From positions 2,291,398 to 2,355,397 of the forward strand of contig NZ_CP100461.1 of the NCBI RefSeq assembly GCF_024228675.1: a stretch of 64,000 nucleotides of DNA, read 5' to 3'. Shown here piece after piece: positions 16,987 to 26,400 of the stretch; position 1 is the first letter of the stretch; every line of letters starts with the position of its first letter. Source of the stretch: Salinigranum marinum (lineage in GTDB: Archaea; Halobacteriota; Halobacteria; Halobacteriales; Haloferacaceae). The notes under the pieces are model-generated. The model searched no databases, was not told the origin of the DNA, and saw only the letters and a list, made by a program, of their open reading frames with translations. Made by a program: the position numbers and the translations under genes.

Positions 16987-17226
16987 ATGTGGGAAAGAGA
17001 GACACTCGGCCCATGGAACAGACGAGGGGGAAGTGAGGTGGGGGCCGGGGAGGAACGCGCCGAGTCGGAGCGGTACCCCGTCCCCGCACCGGTCGGGCCG
17101 GGCCACTCGGAGGCGTGGTACGCTCCGGAAGTCCAAGCACAGTACGAACTCCACCCCGGCGTCGTCGCGACAGTCGTTACGGTCTCTTTCTTCAGGTTCT
17201 ACACTCTGATATCAGTCTTGGAATAA
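16987..17226 (+). pseudogene. Possible N-terminal remnant of an archaeal secretion ATPase
   Basis: 79 aa. The segment PVPAPVGPGHSEAWYAPEVQ and AQYELHPGVVATVV resembles the N-terminal region of haloarchaeal type II/IV secretion ATPases as I remember them. After about 17180 the sequence switches abruptly to AT-rich DNA and a short unrelated tail (SFFRFYTLISVLE). No downstream ATPase sequence is present. I read this as a truncated fragment at a recombination junction; the family call needs a database search. Confidence 0.35.
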
Positions 17227-17336
17227 ACGAACGACTAAATTCTGTCTGAAGATACATTCTTTATTTAGCACAAGTTATAAGTGGTCTTGTACGATATATT
17301 CTGTACGAGTACAATTAATTAGTACGCGTACTATCC

Positions 17337-18086
17337 ATGCTCAAAAATACACGACACTCGGTGGCGACCGTGCTAGTGGTGCTGGCCGTGAGCGCCTTGC
17401 TGGTAGCTTCATTAACGGCCTTCGCCGGGACAACCATTGCTCAGTCTACGACAGATATCAAAGCGGGGACTGCAATGACCGCCACTAACAACCCCTCTGA
17501 GTCAGGTCCGGTGCGATTCAATCAGCCGCCATCAGTGGACTTGCAGACTCGTGAGTTGACGGTAACTCAAAACACGCCGGGGACGGTTTCGCTATTCGTT
17601 CGTAATCCAGCGGTCAACGAACGCACGATGATCGTGGATGCTCAGATGGGTGTTGGTCCGGGCGTCTACATGGTTGGGAGCCGACTTGCCTCCGGCTCTG
17701 GTGCAGGGACCGTTGCGGCCACCTACGAGATACCGCCGGGGACAAGCCGAACTATCGAACTGGATATCTATCCGACTGAAGTGCGGGACATGACTGTGGA
17801 CGGTACGGTCACCTACTGGCCAGAGGGCAACCGCGAGGCATACAACATACTCAACCCCAGTTTCCAGTTTACGGTCAGAGGTGTCCCTTCGCCGCCCGAT
17901 AATCCCAGCGGTGATCGGACGGTCATCGGTACTGGTGCCGTTAGTGGGGATACTGGTGGCGGCGGTAATGGTGGTTGGCCTCCGCAGTCACTAATCCTGT
18001 ACATCGGTGTTGCGGGCTTCCTCCTGCTTGGGGGCGTCGCGCTTATCCGCGGGTTCAGCCCAATCGAAATCATGTTAGAGGAGTAA
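17337..18086 (+). CDS. Secreted, C-terminally membrane-anchored protein
   Basis: 249 aa. An N-terminal signal helix (about 9-35, ATVLVVLAVSALLVASL), an extracellular beta-rich region with Ser/Thr/Gly-rich spacers, a glycine-rich linker (DTGGGGNGGW) and one C-terminal membrane helix (about 218-240) with a short cytoplasmic tail. Topology is that of a single-pass cell-surface protein. No known domain recognised. First gene of a four-gene, same-strand block; GC content is lower than in the flanks. The promoter region (17227-17336) is AT-rich and contains a repeated GTAC pattern. Confidence 0.75.
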   Translation: MLKNTRHSVATVLVVLAVSALLVASLTAFAGTTIAQSTTDIKAGTAMTATNNPSESGPVRFNQPPSVDLQTRELTVTQNTPGTVSLFVRNPAVNERTMIVDAQMGVGPGVYMVGSRLASGSGAGTVAATYEIPPGTSRTIELDIYPTEVRDMTVDGTVTYWPEGNREAYNILNPSFQFTVRGVPSPPDNPSGDRTVIGTGAVSGDTGGGGNGGWPPQSLILYIGVAGFLLLGGVALIRGFSPIEIMLEE

Positions 18087-18109
18087 GACTACGACAGCTT
18101 TTCTCAACC

Positions 18110-18778
18110 ATGGGACGCAAACGAATCAAACTGCCGGCACGTGGTGGTAAGGTACGCATTAAACGTCAGCAACGAGATGGACCAGAATCCAAGGAAACGC
18201 CGAGAAAAAAACGCCCACCGACAGACGAGGACAGTAACGGGATCGAAATTCCCGAAGACGCGGTCGTCAATCAGATGGAGGACAAAGCAATCTCGCAGGT
18301 TCGACCCGGCAATGCTGACGACGTGGAGATGCTCTATGCATTGACTGGTCGTAGTCGACACCGAGTCCATAGCTTTCATTCACTGGCGTCAGCTAACGTT
18401 GTGAACGAGGCGACCTATGAGAGGATTTCCTATGATCGACAGCAGGTTATCCGATACGTAAATAGTGAACTCTCATACACGCCAGAGTTGTTTGTACTGG
18501 TCCATACACATCCCCGGCGTTCAGAGCCAAAACCATCAGGCCCAGACAAATCAAACTGGGTTGACGCAGGATCGACGTATCGACAGGCGTGGGAGGACGT
18601 GCGCGTTCGTTTCGGGATCCATGCGTTCACAGCTGAGTTTGATCAGCCAAAGAGTCGTTTTGCTCCGTCACGTCCGTCTGGGGATCAAACGCTTGTGGAG
18701 TGGCGTAGCCCGACACGTGACCACGCCTTCCGAGCGTATGCTTCCGATGCAACCGGAGTCCAGTTGAGGCTTGTATGA
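18110..18778 (+). CDS. JAMM/JAB-like metalloprotease-type protein
   Basis: 222 aa from the ATG at 18110. A basic, disordered N-terminus (about 1-45) precedes a domain containing LVHTHPRRSEPKPSGPD, i.e. His-x-His, eight residues, Ser-x-x-Asp, close to the JAMM zinc motif HxHx(7)SxxD. A candidate catalytic Glu lies upstream in VVNEATYERI. If real it would be a zinc isopeptidase or deubiquitinase-like enzyme. Its ATGA overlap with the next gene (18775-18778) indicates translational coupling. No SAMP or E1-like gene is nearby. The motif is persuasive but the surrounding fold is not one I can confirm. Confidence 0.55.
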   Translation: MGRKRIKLPARGGKVRIKRQQRDGPESKETPRKKRPPTDEDSNGIEIPEDAVVNQMEDKAISQVRPGNADDVEMLYALTGRSRHRVHSFHSLASANVVNEATYERISYDRQQVIRYVNSELSYTPELFVLVHTHPRRSEPKPSGPDKSNWVDAGSTYRQAWEDVRVRFGIHAFTAEFDQPKSRFAPSRPSGDQTLVEWRSPTRDHAFRAYASDATGVQLRLV

Positions 18779-19323
18779 CCGCCAATATCAATCCGGATAA
18801 GGAATTCAAGCGTCTCGTCAGTAACCTTGAGCTGGAGGAAGACGGGGCCAAAGTCGCCCGACTGATCAATCAAGTCCTGACAAACGATGACGCTGCCCTC
18901 CTGAAGATCTATCTCACACAAGCACGTGCCGAAACAAAGAAACTTCATACCGATCACCAGCTCTCGGAGGCCGAAGAGATGGTCCGACAAGTTGTCGCTG
19001 AACTGGATGATCCACCGTCAGCTGGTGATGTTGCGAAGTATATCGAGAGACAGCGGCCGGACATTGTTGAAGAGTCGAAGAGCCTCAGACACCGCTCGCA
19101 CGTCTCAAAAGTGCTGAACCGACTCGTTGCTAAGGGTGAACTCGGGAAGTTGCGACATAACCAGACAATCTACTACGTCTCACCAAAGGAGGCTGTCCGG
19201 CAATGGAAACAACAGAGGGGCTACGATGGAGAGATCCCAGTAGAACAAGTCATCAACGAAGTGGTTGAAGAAACAGGCCTTCCGATCGGGCAGGCCCAGC
19301 AAATACTCTCCGAGCTTTGCTAG
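18775..19323 (+). CDS. Winged-helix DNA-binding-like protein
   Basis: 182 aa. An N-terminal helical region (about 1-65) and a central winged-helix-like segment: VAKYIERQRPDIVEE, then HVSKVLNRLVAKGELGKLRH and a wing QTIYYVSP. The C-terminal 40 residues (IPVEQVINEVVEETGLPIG) resemble a second small helical domain. Coupled by ATGA to the JAMM-like gene, so the two products probably act together. Likely a regulator; target unknown. Confidence 0.65.
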   Translation: MTANINPDKEFKRLVSNLELEEDGAKVARLINQVLTNDDAALLKIYLTQARAETKKLHTDHQLSEAEEMVRQVVAELDDPPSAGDVAKYIERQRPDIVEESKSLRHRSHVSKVLNRLVAKGELGKLRHNQTIYYVSPKEAVRQWKQQRGYDGEIPVEQVINEVVEETGLPIGQAQQILSELC

Positions 19324-19384
19324 TCCAGCACACAGACATGGTTCCGAACATTCGCGCCCACAACAGGCACACATAAATTTAGTT

Positions 19385-20377
19385 ATGATATCGTCTAAAT
19401 ATACATTGTCGGGATGGATCAGCGGTGTCCTTTTTTTGATCATCGTATTGAGTCTGATCAGTAGTCCAGTATCGGGAGATCAGAGCTGGGACCGATCGTC
19501 GATTCAGACTCCAGAGCCCCAGCCGGGGTTGGCTACTGCCACGTCGGGGTTCGCTCAGCAGAACGGCACAATTGGGATGAAGCACGTGCAAGTAGCTGTG
19601 CGGACCTCCGATACCAAGGTAGCTCCTGGTGAACGCGTAATCGTGTCTTATGATGGTGTAGCGTACACCTCAAATCCGGATTCGATCCGTCTTCAACTGA
19701 TTGCGGTCATCCCTAGTGGCGTGTCGGTTTCGAATATGCAGGCGGAGGGATGTAATCCACAATGTCCTGTAACGAATAACGAGCTACAGCCCGGTGATCG
19801 ACTCCGTCCAGGAAGCTTTACCCTGACGGCTGATGAAGAGGGGAGCTATCCAATTCTCATACGGGTCGTGTACACACTGAACAATGGAGATAACCGATCA
19901 TGGACAAGGGTACAAGATATTTCTCTATCAGTTCAAGACGACTCGCCCCCAACACTAGTAGAACGAATTAGTGGAGTTTTGTCTACTGCATCCAGTAGAG
20001 TATATCCATCTTTGATCAACTACTTCCCGAGTATTCTCTTCGCGTTTGTATCTCTGCCAGTCATGTACAAATACAATAATCGGGTTGCTGAGAGACTCGC
20101 ATGGTCTCTCAAGCAGGGAAGAATCGGCGCAGACGTCATAGTATTCCTGTTGATCGTAACAATTCCAATCAATTCATACTTTATTACAGCAATCATAGCT
20201 GCGTTTGCAAATCTGTCTGGTGAAGCTGGAAGTGGACTATTTATAATGTTATGTATTTGTAATTGTGTTATGTCAGTTATCGAATATGCTATAGGAGCAT
20301 TATTAAAATGGGTTGAATTGAATATCATACTGCTCGTTTTTACTCTATCGTATACAATACTACAAACATTAGTATGA
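19385..20377 (+). CDS. Membrane protein with large extracytoplasmic domain, receptor-like
   Basis: 330 aa from the ATG at 19385. An N-terminal signal/anchor helix (about 12-30), an extracytoplasmic domain of about 170 residues with a Ser/Thr/Pro-rich spacer, a Cys pair (CNPQC) and an immunoglobulin-like beta pattern (PGDRLRPGSFTLTADEEG), then about four membrane helices (215-330). GC content falls sharply toward the 3' end, suggesting recent transfer. Same strand as the previous three genes, 61 bases after the winged-helix gene. No known family recognised. Confidence 0.65.
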   Translation: MISSKYTLSGWISGVLFLIIVLSLISSPVSGDQSWDRSSIQTPEPQPGLATATSGFAQQNGTIGMKHVQVAVRTSDTKVAPGERVIVSYDGVAYTSNPDSIRLQLIAVIPSGVSVSNMQAEGCNPQCPVTNNELQPGDRLRPGSFTLTADEEGSYPILIRVVYTLNNGDNRSWTRVQDISLSVQDDSPPTLVERISGVLSTASSRVYPSLINYFPSILFAFVSLPVMYKYNNRVAERLAWSLKQGRIGADVIVFLLIVTIPINSYFITAIIAAFANLSGEAGSGLFIMLCICNCVMSVIEYAIGALLKWVELNIILLVFTLSYTILQTLV

Positions 20378-20396
20378 AATTAGTCTAATTGTGAAT

Positions 20397-20729
20397 TCAT
20401 AACTCAATACTGAAAATTTCAGATCTTGCTGCTCCAATCCCTCCATCATCAACCAGCACACCCCAGGAATAATCCTCATTTCGTTGGAGAATGAACGGCC
20501 GGGCAGATATTTTTCGTATATTTTCACTATCGAAGGTGTATTTGTAATTGGATTTTAAGAAAGGATTTCCATCTCCTTTTGAAACCAGCAAGGTGTGATT
20601 TAGATTTTTATTTCCTGAATCACTCGCTGTCCACTGAAATTCTGGCGTGATATTTGTTTCTTTACCCTCGGGACTGATAAGATGCACTGAAGGAAGTGTT
20701 CCGCGCTCCTCTTCTTTTTTACCTGGCAT
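20397..20729 (-). CDS. Small Ig/fibronectin-III-like protein
   Basis: 110 aa from the ATG at 20729 (a GTG at 20735 is possible), convergent with the receptor-like gene 19 bases away. The pattern VHLISPEGKETNITPEFQW, ..., YSWGVLVDDGG fits a fibronectin III-like beta sandwich. No signal peptide. AT-rich like its neighbour. May have come from a larger surface protein. Function unknown. Confidence 0.5.
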   Translation of the reverse strand: MPGKKEEERGTLPSVHLISPEGKETNITPEFQWTASDSGNKNLNHTLLVSKGDGNPFLKSNYKYTFDSENIRKISARPFILQRNEDYSWGVLVDDGGIGAARSEIFSIEL

Positions 20730-20735
20730 ACACAC

Positions 20736-21038
20736 TCAATAATCAGACAGTCTATAATAATTAAACTAACGCAGCGTCATGAATCTACTAGCAGTTGCTG
20801 TTTGTGGAACGCCCAAGATACCGCTCCCCTACGAGGACCGCCCGGTCAGTATCGACGGAGGCCCTCGTGGAGTGTATCTCCGACACAGAAGGGCGTCTCG
20901 TTTACCATACGAAAATCACGAGGTCGAACTCAATCGCTCACGGTGGACGGCCTCATGGCCGAAAAGAACGATCATAATTTAAATTGCACTATAAATCTCC
21001 GATCGTACCTCCAGTGGCGACAGAGGTGATGTCCCTGC
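20736..21038. other. Intergenic region without a supported gene
   Basis: About 300 bases. Short frames of 60-75 codons exist on the plus strand in all three phases, but none has clearly better codon use and none shows a domain. The right part (20975-21000) is AT-rich. Confidence 0.4.
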
Positions 21039-22283
21039 TCAGTCACGCTCCACAAGGGTGACCCGAGAGAGAACTCGGGTCCAAATCGAAGTCGACTCTG
21101 TTGGTGCAGTCGTCTCGTCGGGAGCGCTCTCCGGTCGATGAGTATCATTCTCTCGGCGGGCGTTTTCCAGTTGCGTTCGCAACGTTTCGTTCTGCGCTTC
21201 AAGCCGTTCAATGCGAGCCTCCAGTCGGTCGACGATGTCAAGCAAGCGTGGGTCAGAGTCAGTTGCAGACGCACCATTCCGAGGAGCAGATGGGGAGTGC
21301 TGAGAGCTCAACTCGGGCCTCAGGCGCTCATCACGCGTTGCCGCAGTGCCATCGGGTCGTGATTTCGGGGTCGACTCTGTCGGTTCGTAGAAATCATCGA
21401 CACGATGGACAGCCCGCTCGACGGTTTTCTGTCCGTACGTACTTCCATCGGCGAAATGTACCTCGTCCCACTTGGCACGCATCAGCCCCGAGCACCGGAA
21501 GAGGCGATCGATCTGTGCAGTGTCTCCCCCAGTCCAGAACGCCAAGTGGAAGCACAGGGCCATGTCCGCCTCCGACTGGCTGTCGTAGCCGCTCGTCGAC
21601 CCGTTCCATAGCCGCTCGAACTTGGCGCTATTCGTCGCGCTCATCGCTTTCTCAAGTACCGTCTCGTCGTCGAGGCCGGTGTTCGAAGCGTTGGCACGTC
21701 TGCCCTCGGTGACAGTCCCGTTATGTTCGTCACCGTCAGTCGGTTCGTCGTCAGCTACGTACTCAGCGTGGACCGCAGCGAGTTCGGATAGTCGGTCCGC
21801 GACTGGACGTGATGGGTCATGGACGCTGTCACCGGTCACGGTGAAGTAGCGAGCAGTCTCGTAGCACTCCACGTTACCGCGCCGGTTCGGTCCCGCTGGA
21901 AGAGAGCCCCTGGCGATGATGTGATACCCCGTTTCAGATGGACTGATCTCCGTATACGAGTCCAAGCGCTCGATGATATCAGTCGCCCATCCAGCGACCT
22001 CATCACCTGTGCGGCAATCATCGAGATCAACGCCAACGAAGGGATCGTCGTCGGTAAAGACGAATCCGATGCCAGCGGCTGAAGATGTGGCACGAGCGTA
22101 CTCACACGCTCTCTCGAAATTCGTCCATGTTTCGGGATCGGTCGCTGAGGCATACCGGCCCGTGGAAGGATCGATCGGGATCTTCGTCTGCTTGCCGTCT
22201 CTCGTCTCCGTTTGCCAGCAGACCCATTGGTCGCAGTCGAGGAGATCAGACGGGAGTCGATCAGTAGTCGGTAGTGCGGTCAT
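21039..22283 (-). CDS. Primase-polymerase-like replication protein with coiled-coil tail
   Basis: 414 aa. The N-terminal domain (about 1-150) resembles phage/plasmid primase-polymerases: DCDQWVCWQTETRDGKQTKI, IPIDPSTGRYASATDPETW, the acidic motif FVGVDLDDCR and a later GYHIIARGSLPAG. A second domain (about 205-290) has the FERLWNGSTSGYDSQSEADM pattern seen in NrS-1-type polymerases and many haloarchaeal plasmid proteins. A disordered acidic stretch leads to a coiled coil (LLDIVDRLEARIERLEAQNE) that could mediate oligomerisation. Next to a gene-free region with dispersed repeats, it is a good candidate replication initiator or primase of the replicon. No helicase domain is present. Confidence 0.72.
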   Translation of the reverse strand: MTALPTTDRLPSDLLDCDQWVCWQTETRDGKQTKIPIDPSTGRYASATDPETWTNFERACEYARATSSAAGIGFVFTDDDPFVGVDLDDCRTGDEVAGWATDIIERLDSYTEISPSETGYHIIARGSLPAGPNRRGNVECYETARYFTVTGDSVHDPSRPVADRLSELAAVHAEYVADDEPTDGDEHNGTVTEGRRANASNTGLDDETVLEKAMSATNSAKFERLWNGSTSGYDSQSEADMALCFHLAFWTGGDTAQIDRLFRCSGLMRAKWDEVHFADGSTYGQKTVERAVHRVDDFYEPTESTPKSRPDGTAATRDERLRPELSSQHSPSAPRNGASATDSDPRLLDIVDRLEARIERLEAQNETLRTQLENARRENDTHRPESAPDETTAPTESTSIWTRVLSRVTLVERD

Positions 22284-23489
22284 ACGTGGGGTTGATTATC
22301 ATTGATTGTGTTGAGACGAATACGTCCACACATATCATAATATTTTCGGTAATTCTGGTTTTGACGATGGTTTCGAGAGAGGTAACAGACACAAGTTGAA
22401 CGGTAGTACGATCGACATTCAGCACCAGTCCTGTCGGTGTGGCGAGAATGGAGGAAATATTTGGTTCCTGGTATTATTTAACAGATGGTATCGATCCCGA
22501 ATACATATTTAGATTGATGATACGCTCCAGGACCTACACACGATCTTAATCGGGGCCCAGTCGACTCGGCTCTCGATGACGGACAATGCGCGGCGGCAAA
22601 GTCATAATCCTCATAATCGGTTTATTTCGTCCTATGCTACGTATTAAGTCCTCTAAGACCTTCAAAGATGGTTCATAACCGGCCATCGCTCCGCAAGAGA
22701 GTCGCTGTGAGATTCAACAGAGGGGGAACTAGGAGGAACCATTGGCACTGAACGAGGGGATATCGCTGTGGTGGGAAACGCCTTGCACAACCGAGAGAGA
22801 GGGTAAACCGAGAGAAGAGGGAACAACTCGACGCGGCGACAAACATCACGTCAGGGATGAAATCCTCATAATCGGGTTCCGTCTGGCGATTTCGGGAGCC
22901 CATATTCGGCCAGTGGCAACGTTCGGGCGTCCAGTATCGCAGACCACCAATAGCCGAGATTCAGGCATCTGGACCCACTAAGACCCGCGAATCGTCCTAA
23001 CACTCTCGCGGTCTCGCTACGGACCCCCCTCACGAACGCCCTCAAAACCGTCCTAGTCCCACGCCATGAATGGCCCCAGAGACACTCTGTGCGGGGTCTG
23101 TGCCGATTATGAACGTCACATCGCGACCCGAGACGACCGGAGACCACCCATCGACTCATACTAGCCCTTCGTACCGATTATGAACCGCTCATCGTCCCAG
23201 ATCCCTACATCACAGTCGACAGCAGCAGCCGACACCCATCTCCGTTCAGGCGGACCAGTCCACGCTCGCTCTCAGCATCGCTCAGCTATCAGATCAAAAA
23301 TATGTCTTCCGAAAATCCAGCGGCATCTCTTCTATCAAATTTCAAAAACACCGAGCCGAGCAGAAGAAAGTCGTAGTCGATAGTCGCTGAGACTGCTCTG
23401 TCAGAGCAACACCAGTCACAGCTCCCGGACCAGGTTTTCCTCCGCACGACGATAGTCAACCTTCCGATAGATTCAACTCAAAGATCGGG
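22284..23489. other. 1.2-kb gene-free region with dispersed decamer, candidate origin
   Basis: No convincing gene on either strand. The decamer TCATAATCGG occurs at 22611-22620 and 22866-22875, preceded at 22602-22609 by a partial tandem TCATAATC, with a one-mismatch version TCATAACCGG at 22673-22682 and the inverted form CCGATTATGA at 23103-23112 and 23174-23183. The left third (22300-22520) is AT-rich. An unwinding-prone segment, repeats in both orientations and a flanking primase-like gene are what an origin would show. Confidence 0.5.
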
Positions 23490-26400
23490 TTAAACGTGAT
23501 CGCCTTCGAGGCGATCGCGGAGGTACTCGACGTTGTACATCGCAGTCAGGCCGGGAGTGTCGATCCGGTACTGGTGTGGCGGCGTCGTAGAGCTGTACTC
23601 TTTTTCGACCCGGGTGATTCCATCGAGCGGCTCGTTCAGCGCGCGAAGGATCTTGTACCCCTCTTTTTGCTTCCAGCAGACCCAGATCGCGTCTTCCGGA
23701 TCGCATGCGGCCATCTTGTCGTAGTCAGCAGGAACAGCTCGTCTGACGTCGTGGTTTACACGCTCGGCCTCGAGCGTCACGACGACGTTGCCCTCGGCAT
23801 CGAGTCCCGCCGCATCGATACGACGTGACTCGGTATGGGGCGTCGTATCGCTGGACTCTGCGTTCGCGTCGGTGTCGGCAGCAGCCTCAGTCGTTTCTTC
23901 CACTTCCGCCTCTGTGTCTGTCTTTTCGTCTCCGTTCGCATTCGTGGCCACATCTCGATCTGCCTCACCACCTCCGACACCTCCACCAGTCGTCTCGATC
24001 GGCGCCCGGTCGAGGTCGAAGTATTTGATTACCTCCGTCACCGGCGACTCGGGGTCGTCCCTGTACGACTGGACGAGATACCGATAGCCGACCTCGACCA
24101 TCATCACGTGGAGGCTCGACTCCTCGAGATCGCCCGTTCCGTGGCCGAAGTCGACGCCCTCGCGGTAGGCCTCGCCGATCACGTTCCGGCCCGTTGGCGT
24201 GACCGAGTAGAGCCGGTGTGGGTGGTTAGCGTCGTGTGTCAGGTACCCCGCCTCAATAAGCCGCTGGACGTCCTCGTTCGAGGCACCGACGTGCTCCAGC
24301 AGTCGGATCATCGAATCGTGTAAGAGGTCGTACTCAGGTGGCTCATAGCGGAGCTGCTGCGCGTTGTGAATCACCTGTAGTAACAGCAGCTCACGATCCG
24401 AGAGATCCGTCTCCGCGCGCTCCGCATGGGAGAGTTTGAGATTCACGTCCGTGATCGGGATGTCGTCGGGGTCGACAGCCTCCAGCGACGAGCAACAGGA
24501 GATGGCCCGTTTCATCCCGTCAGACGATGGGTCGTAGCGGTTGCCACACTCCGTGCAGTCCAGTGCGTGCCGCTCGTCGACGTACGTGACCGTCTTCGGC
24601 AGTCGTCGGGTGTACGGAAGCGCAGTGTCGACGCGGGGAAGCCGGTCCGGATCGTCGTCGGCTCCTGCGTCGTCTTCCCCACTCATCGCAGCCGTCTCGA
24701 CGGCCGGCGCTCCGACTGCATCTTCGACCCCGTCACGCTCGGCATCGACCGTACTCGGCTGTGCGACCGTGATCCCGTGGCGTCGCCGCGTCCGGTCCGT
24801 ACACCGCACCTGTTCGATCTCACACTGCAGTTCCGCATAACCCCGCAGCGGATCCGGACCCTCGGGATGGCCCGATGGAAGCGGAGCGGAATCGAGCACG
24901 AACGGTCGCGGTTCGGTCTGTCCGAAGCCAGCCGGAAGAGTACAGAACCACTCGCCGCGTGAGAGGGCACGCAGTCGGTTGGCCACCTCCTGCGGTGGCA
25001 TATCGCTCGTGGCGAGTCGTGCCGCGAGGTCGCGATCCAGCGGGACGTTCCCGGTGACGATCGTCGAGACGTTGTTCAGGACTTCGTTGTACGTCTCCTC
25101 GTCAGCGTGCTTCAACTGCGCGGGGTACTGCATCGACAGCGTGACGCTACAGCCGAACGAGCGGGCTTGCTTGAGCAAGTCCGTGACGACGCCCGACCCC
25201 GCCACCTTCGACGCCTCCTCGACGAACAGGTTCACCAGCGGGAGCGTCGTGTCACCAGCGTCGGCGTTTTCCTCACGGTCACGGTCACCATCCGTGGTTC
25301 GATCCGTACGATAGTCGAGATCGTCACTGACTCCCAGGGCCCGCCCCGAGTCCGGAGTCGAGCCATGGCCCTGACCGTGACGCTGCTCCGGAGTTTGATC
25401 GTGGCTTCGCTCATGTCCGTACCGTTGCTGCTGTCGGTGCGTTCGTCGACGCAGTGCCGTCCAGAGCTTCGAGACGATGAGAACCGTCAGCGCCCGCTGT
25501 GCCTCCTCACGCAGCCCCCCCGTGTCGAAGATGACGATCGTGTTCGTGTCGAGCACGTCGCCGAACTCGAACGACGGGATAGTCTCACGCGGGTGCTGAT
25601 TCTCTGAGCCAGAGCCGGGCGTTTCGGAGGTGGGTGTGGACACGGACTCGGCCTCGAACTCGAACTCAGGCTCGGACTCGGCCTCGGCCTCGAACTCGGA
25701 CGGAGCGTCGGACTCGGATCCGTGTTTGGATCGCCGTGTCGATTCGCGTCCGACATCGGAGCGGTGAGACGCATCCAGACGGTCGGTCTCACCGGCGCTG
25801 TCGCGACCATCGAGGTCAGTCTGGTCCGCGATCGAGTAAGCGTGAGAGTCAGCGTGAGCATCGACGTCGGGATCGGAGCTCTCGGGTGAGTCTGCGACAG
25901 CTCCCGAACCGGGGGCTGGTCCCACGTTGTTGAGGACCGTGCTGAGATACGTGTGGTTCGTGATCTCGTCGACGCGGTTGAGCACGCCGTTCATGATGTT
26001 CGTGAACTCACGCTCACCAGCAGTGACGGCGTCTTCGAGGACCGTCTGGGTCTCGATATCGGAAACAGCAGGGGCGGTCTGCTCGCGACGCATCCACGAG
26101 AGCGTCGCCCTGAACTCGCGGTGACTGAACGCGTCCTGGCCGTGGACAGGGTCGAACATCGCCGTCAGCACCGCCTCGATGAGCTTCGCCGAGAGCGGGG
26201 CGCTGTCGTACCACTCGCGACTCTTGAGCTGGCAGATGATCTCGACGTAGTGGTCGATGACGTCCGCGACCGCAACGCTGTGGGGAACACCGGCCAGAAG
26301 CTGATCCCGAATGTCGAAAAACGAGAAGGCCGGGAGGAACTGAGCCGCGTCGAAGTAGATGATATCGTCGAGTTCCGCCTGTTCCTCACGGGTATACTTC

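Noticed and set aside
20779-21029. Three overlapping plus-strand frames of 60-75 codons
   Set aside because: No frame has better codon use than the others and no start signal or domain is visible.
22866-23159. 97-codon frame on the minus strand in the candidate origin
   Set aside because: W-, R- and G-rich with no domain; it would cover the dispersed decamer.
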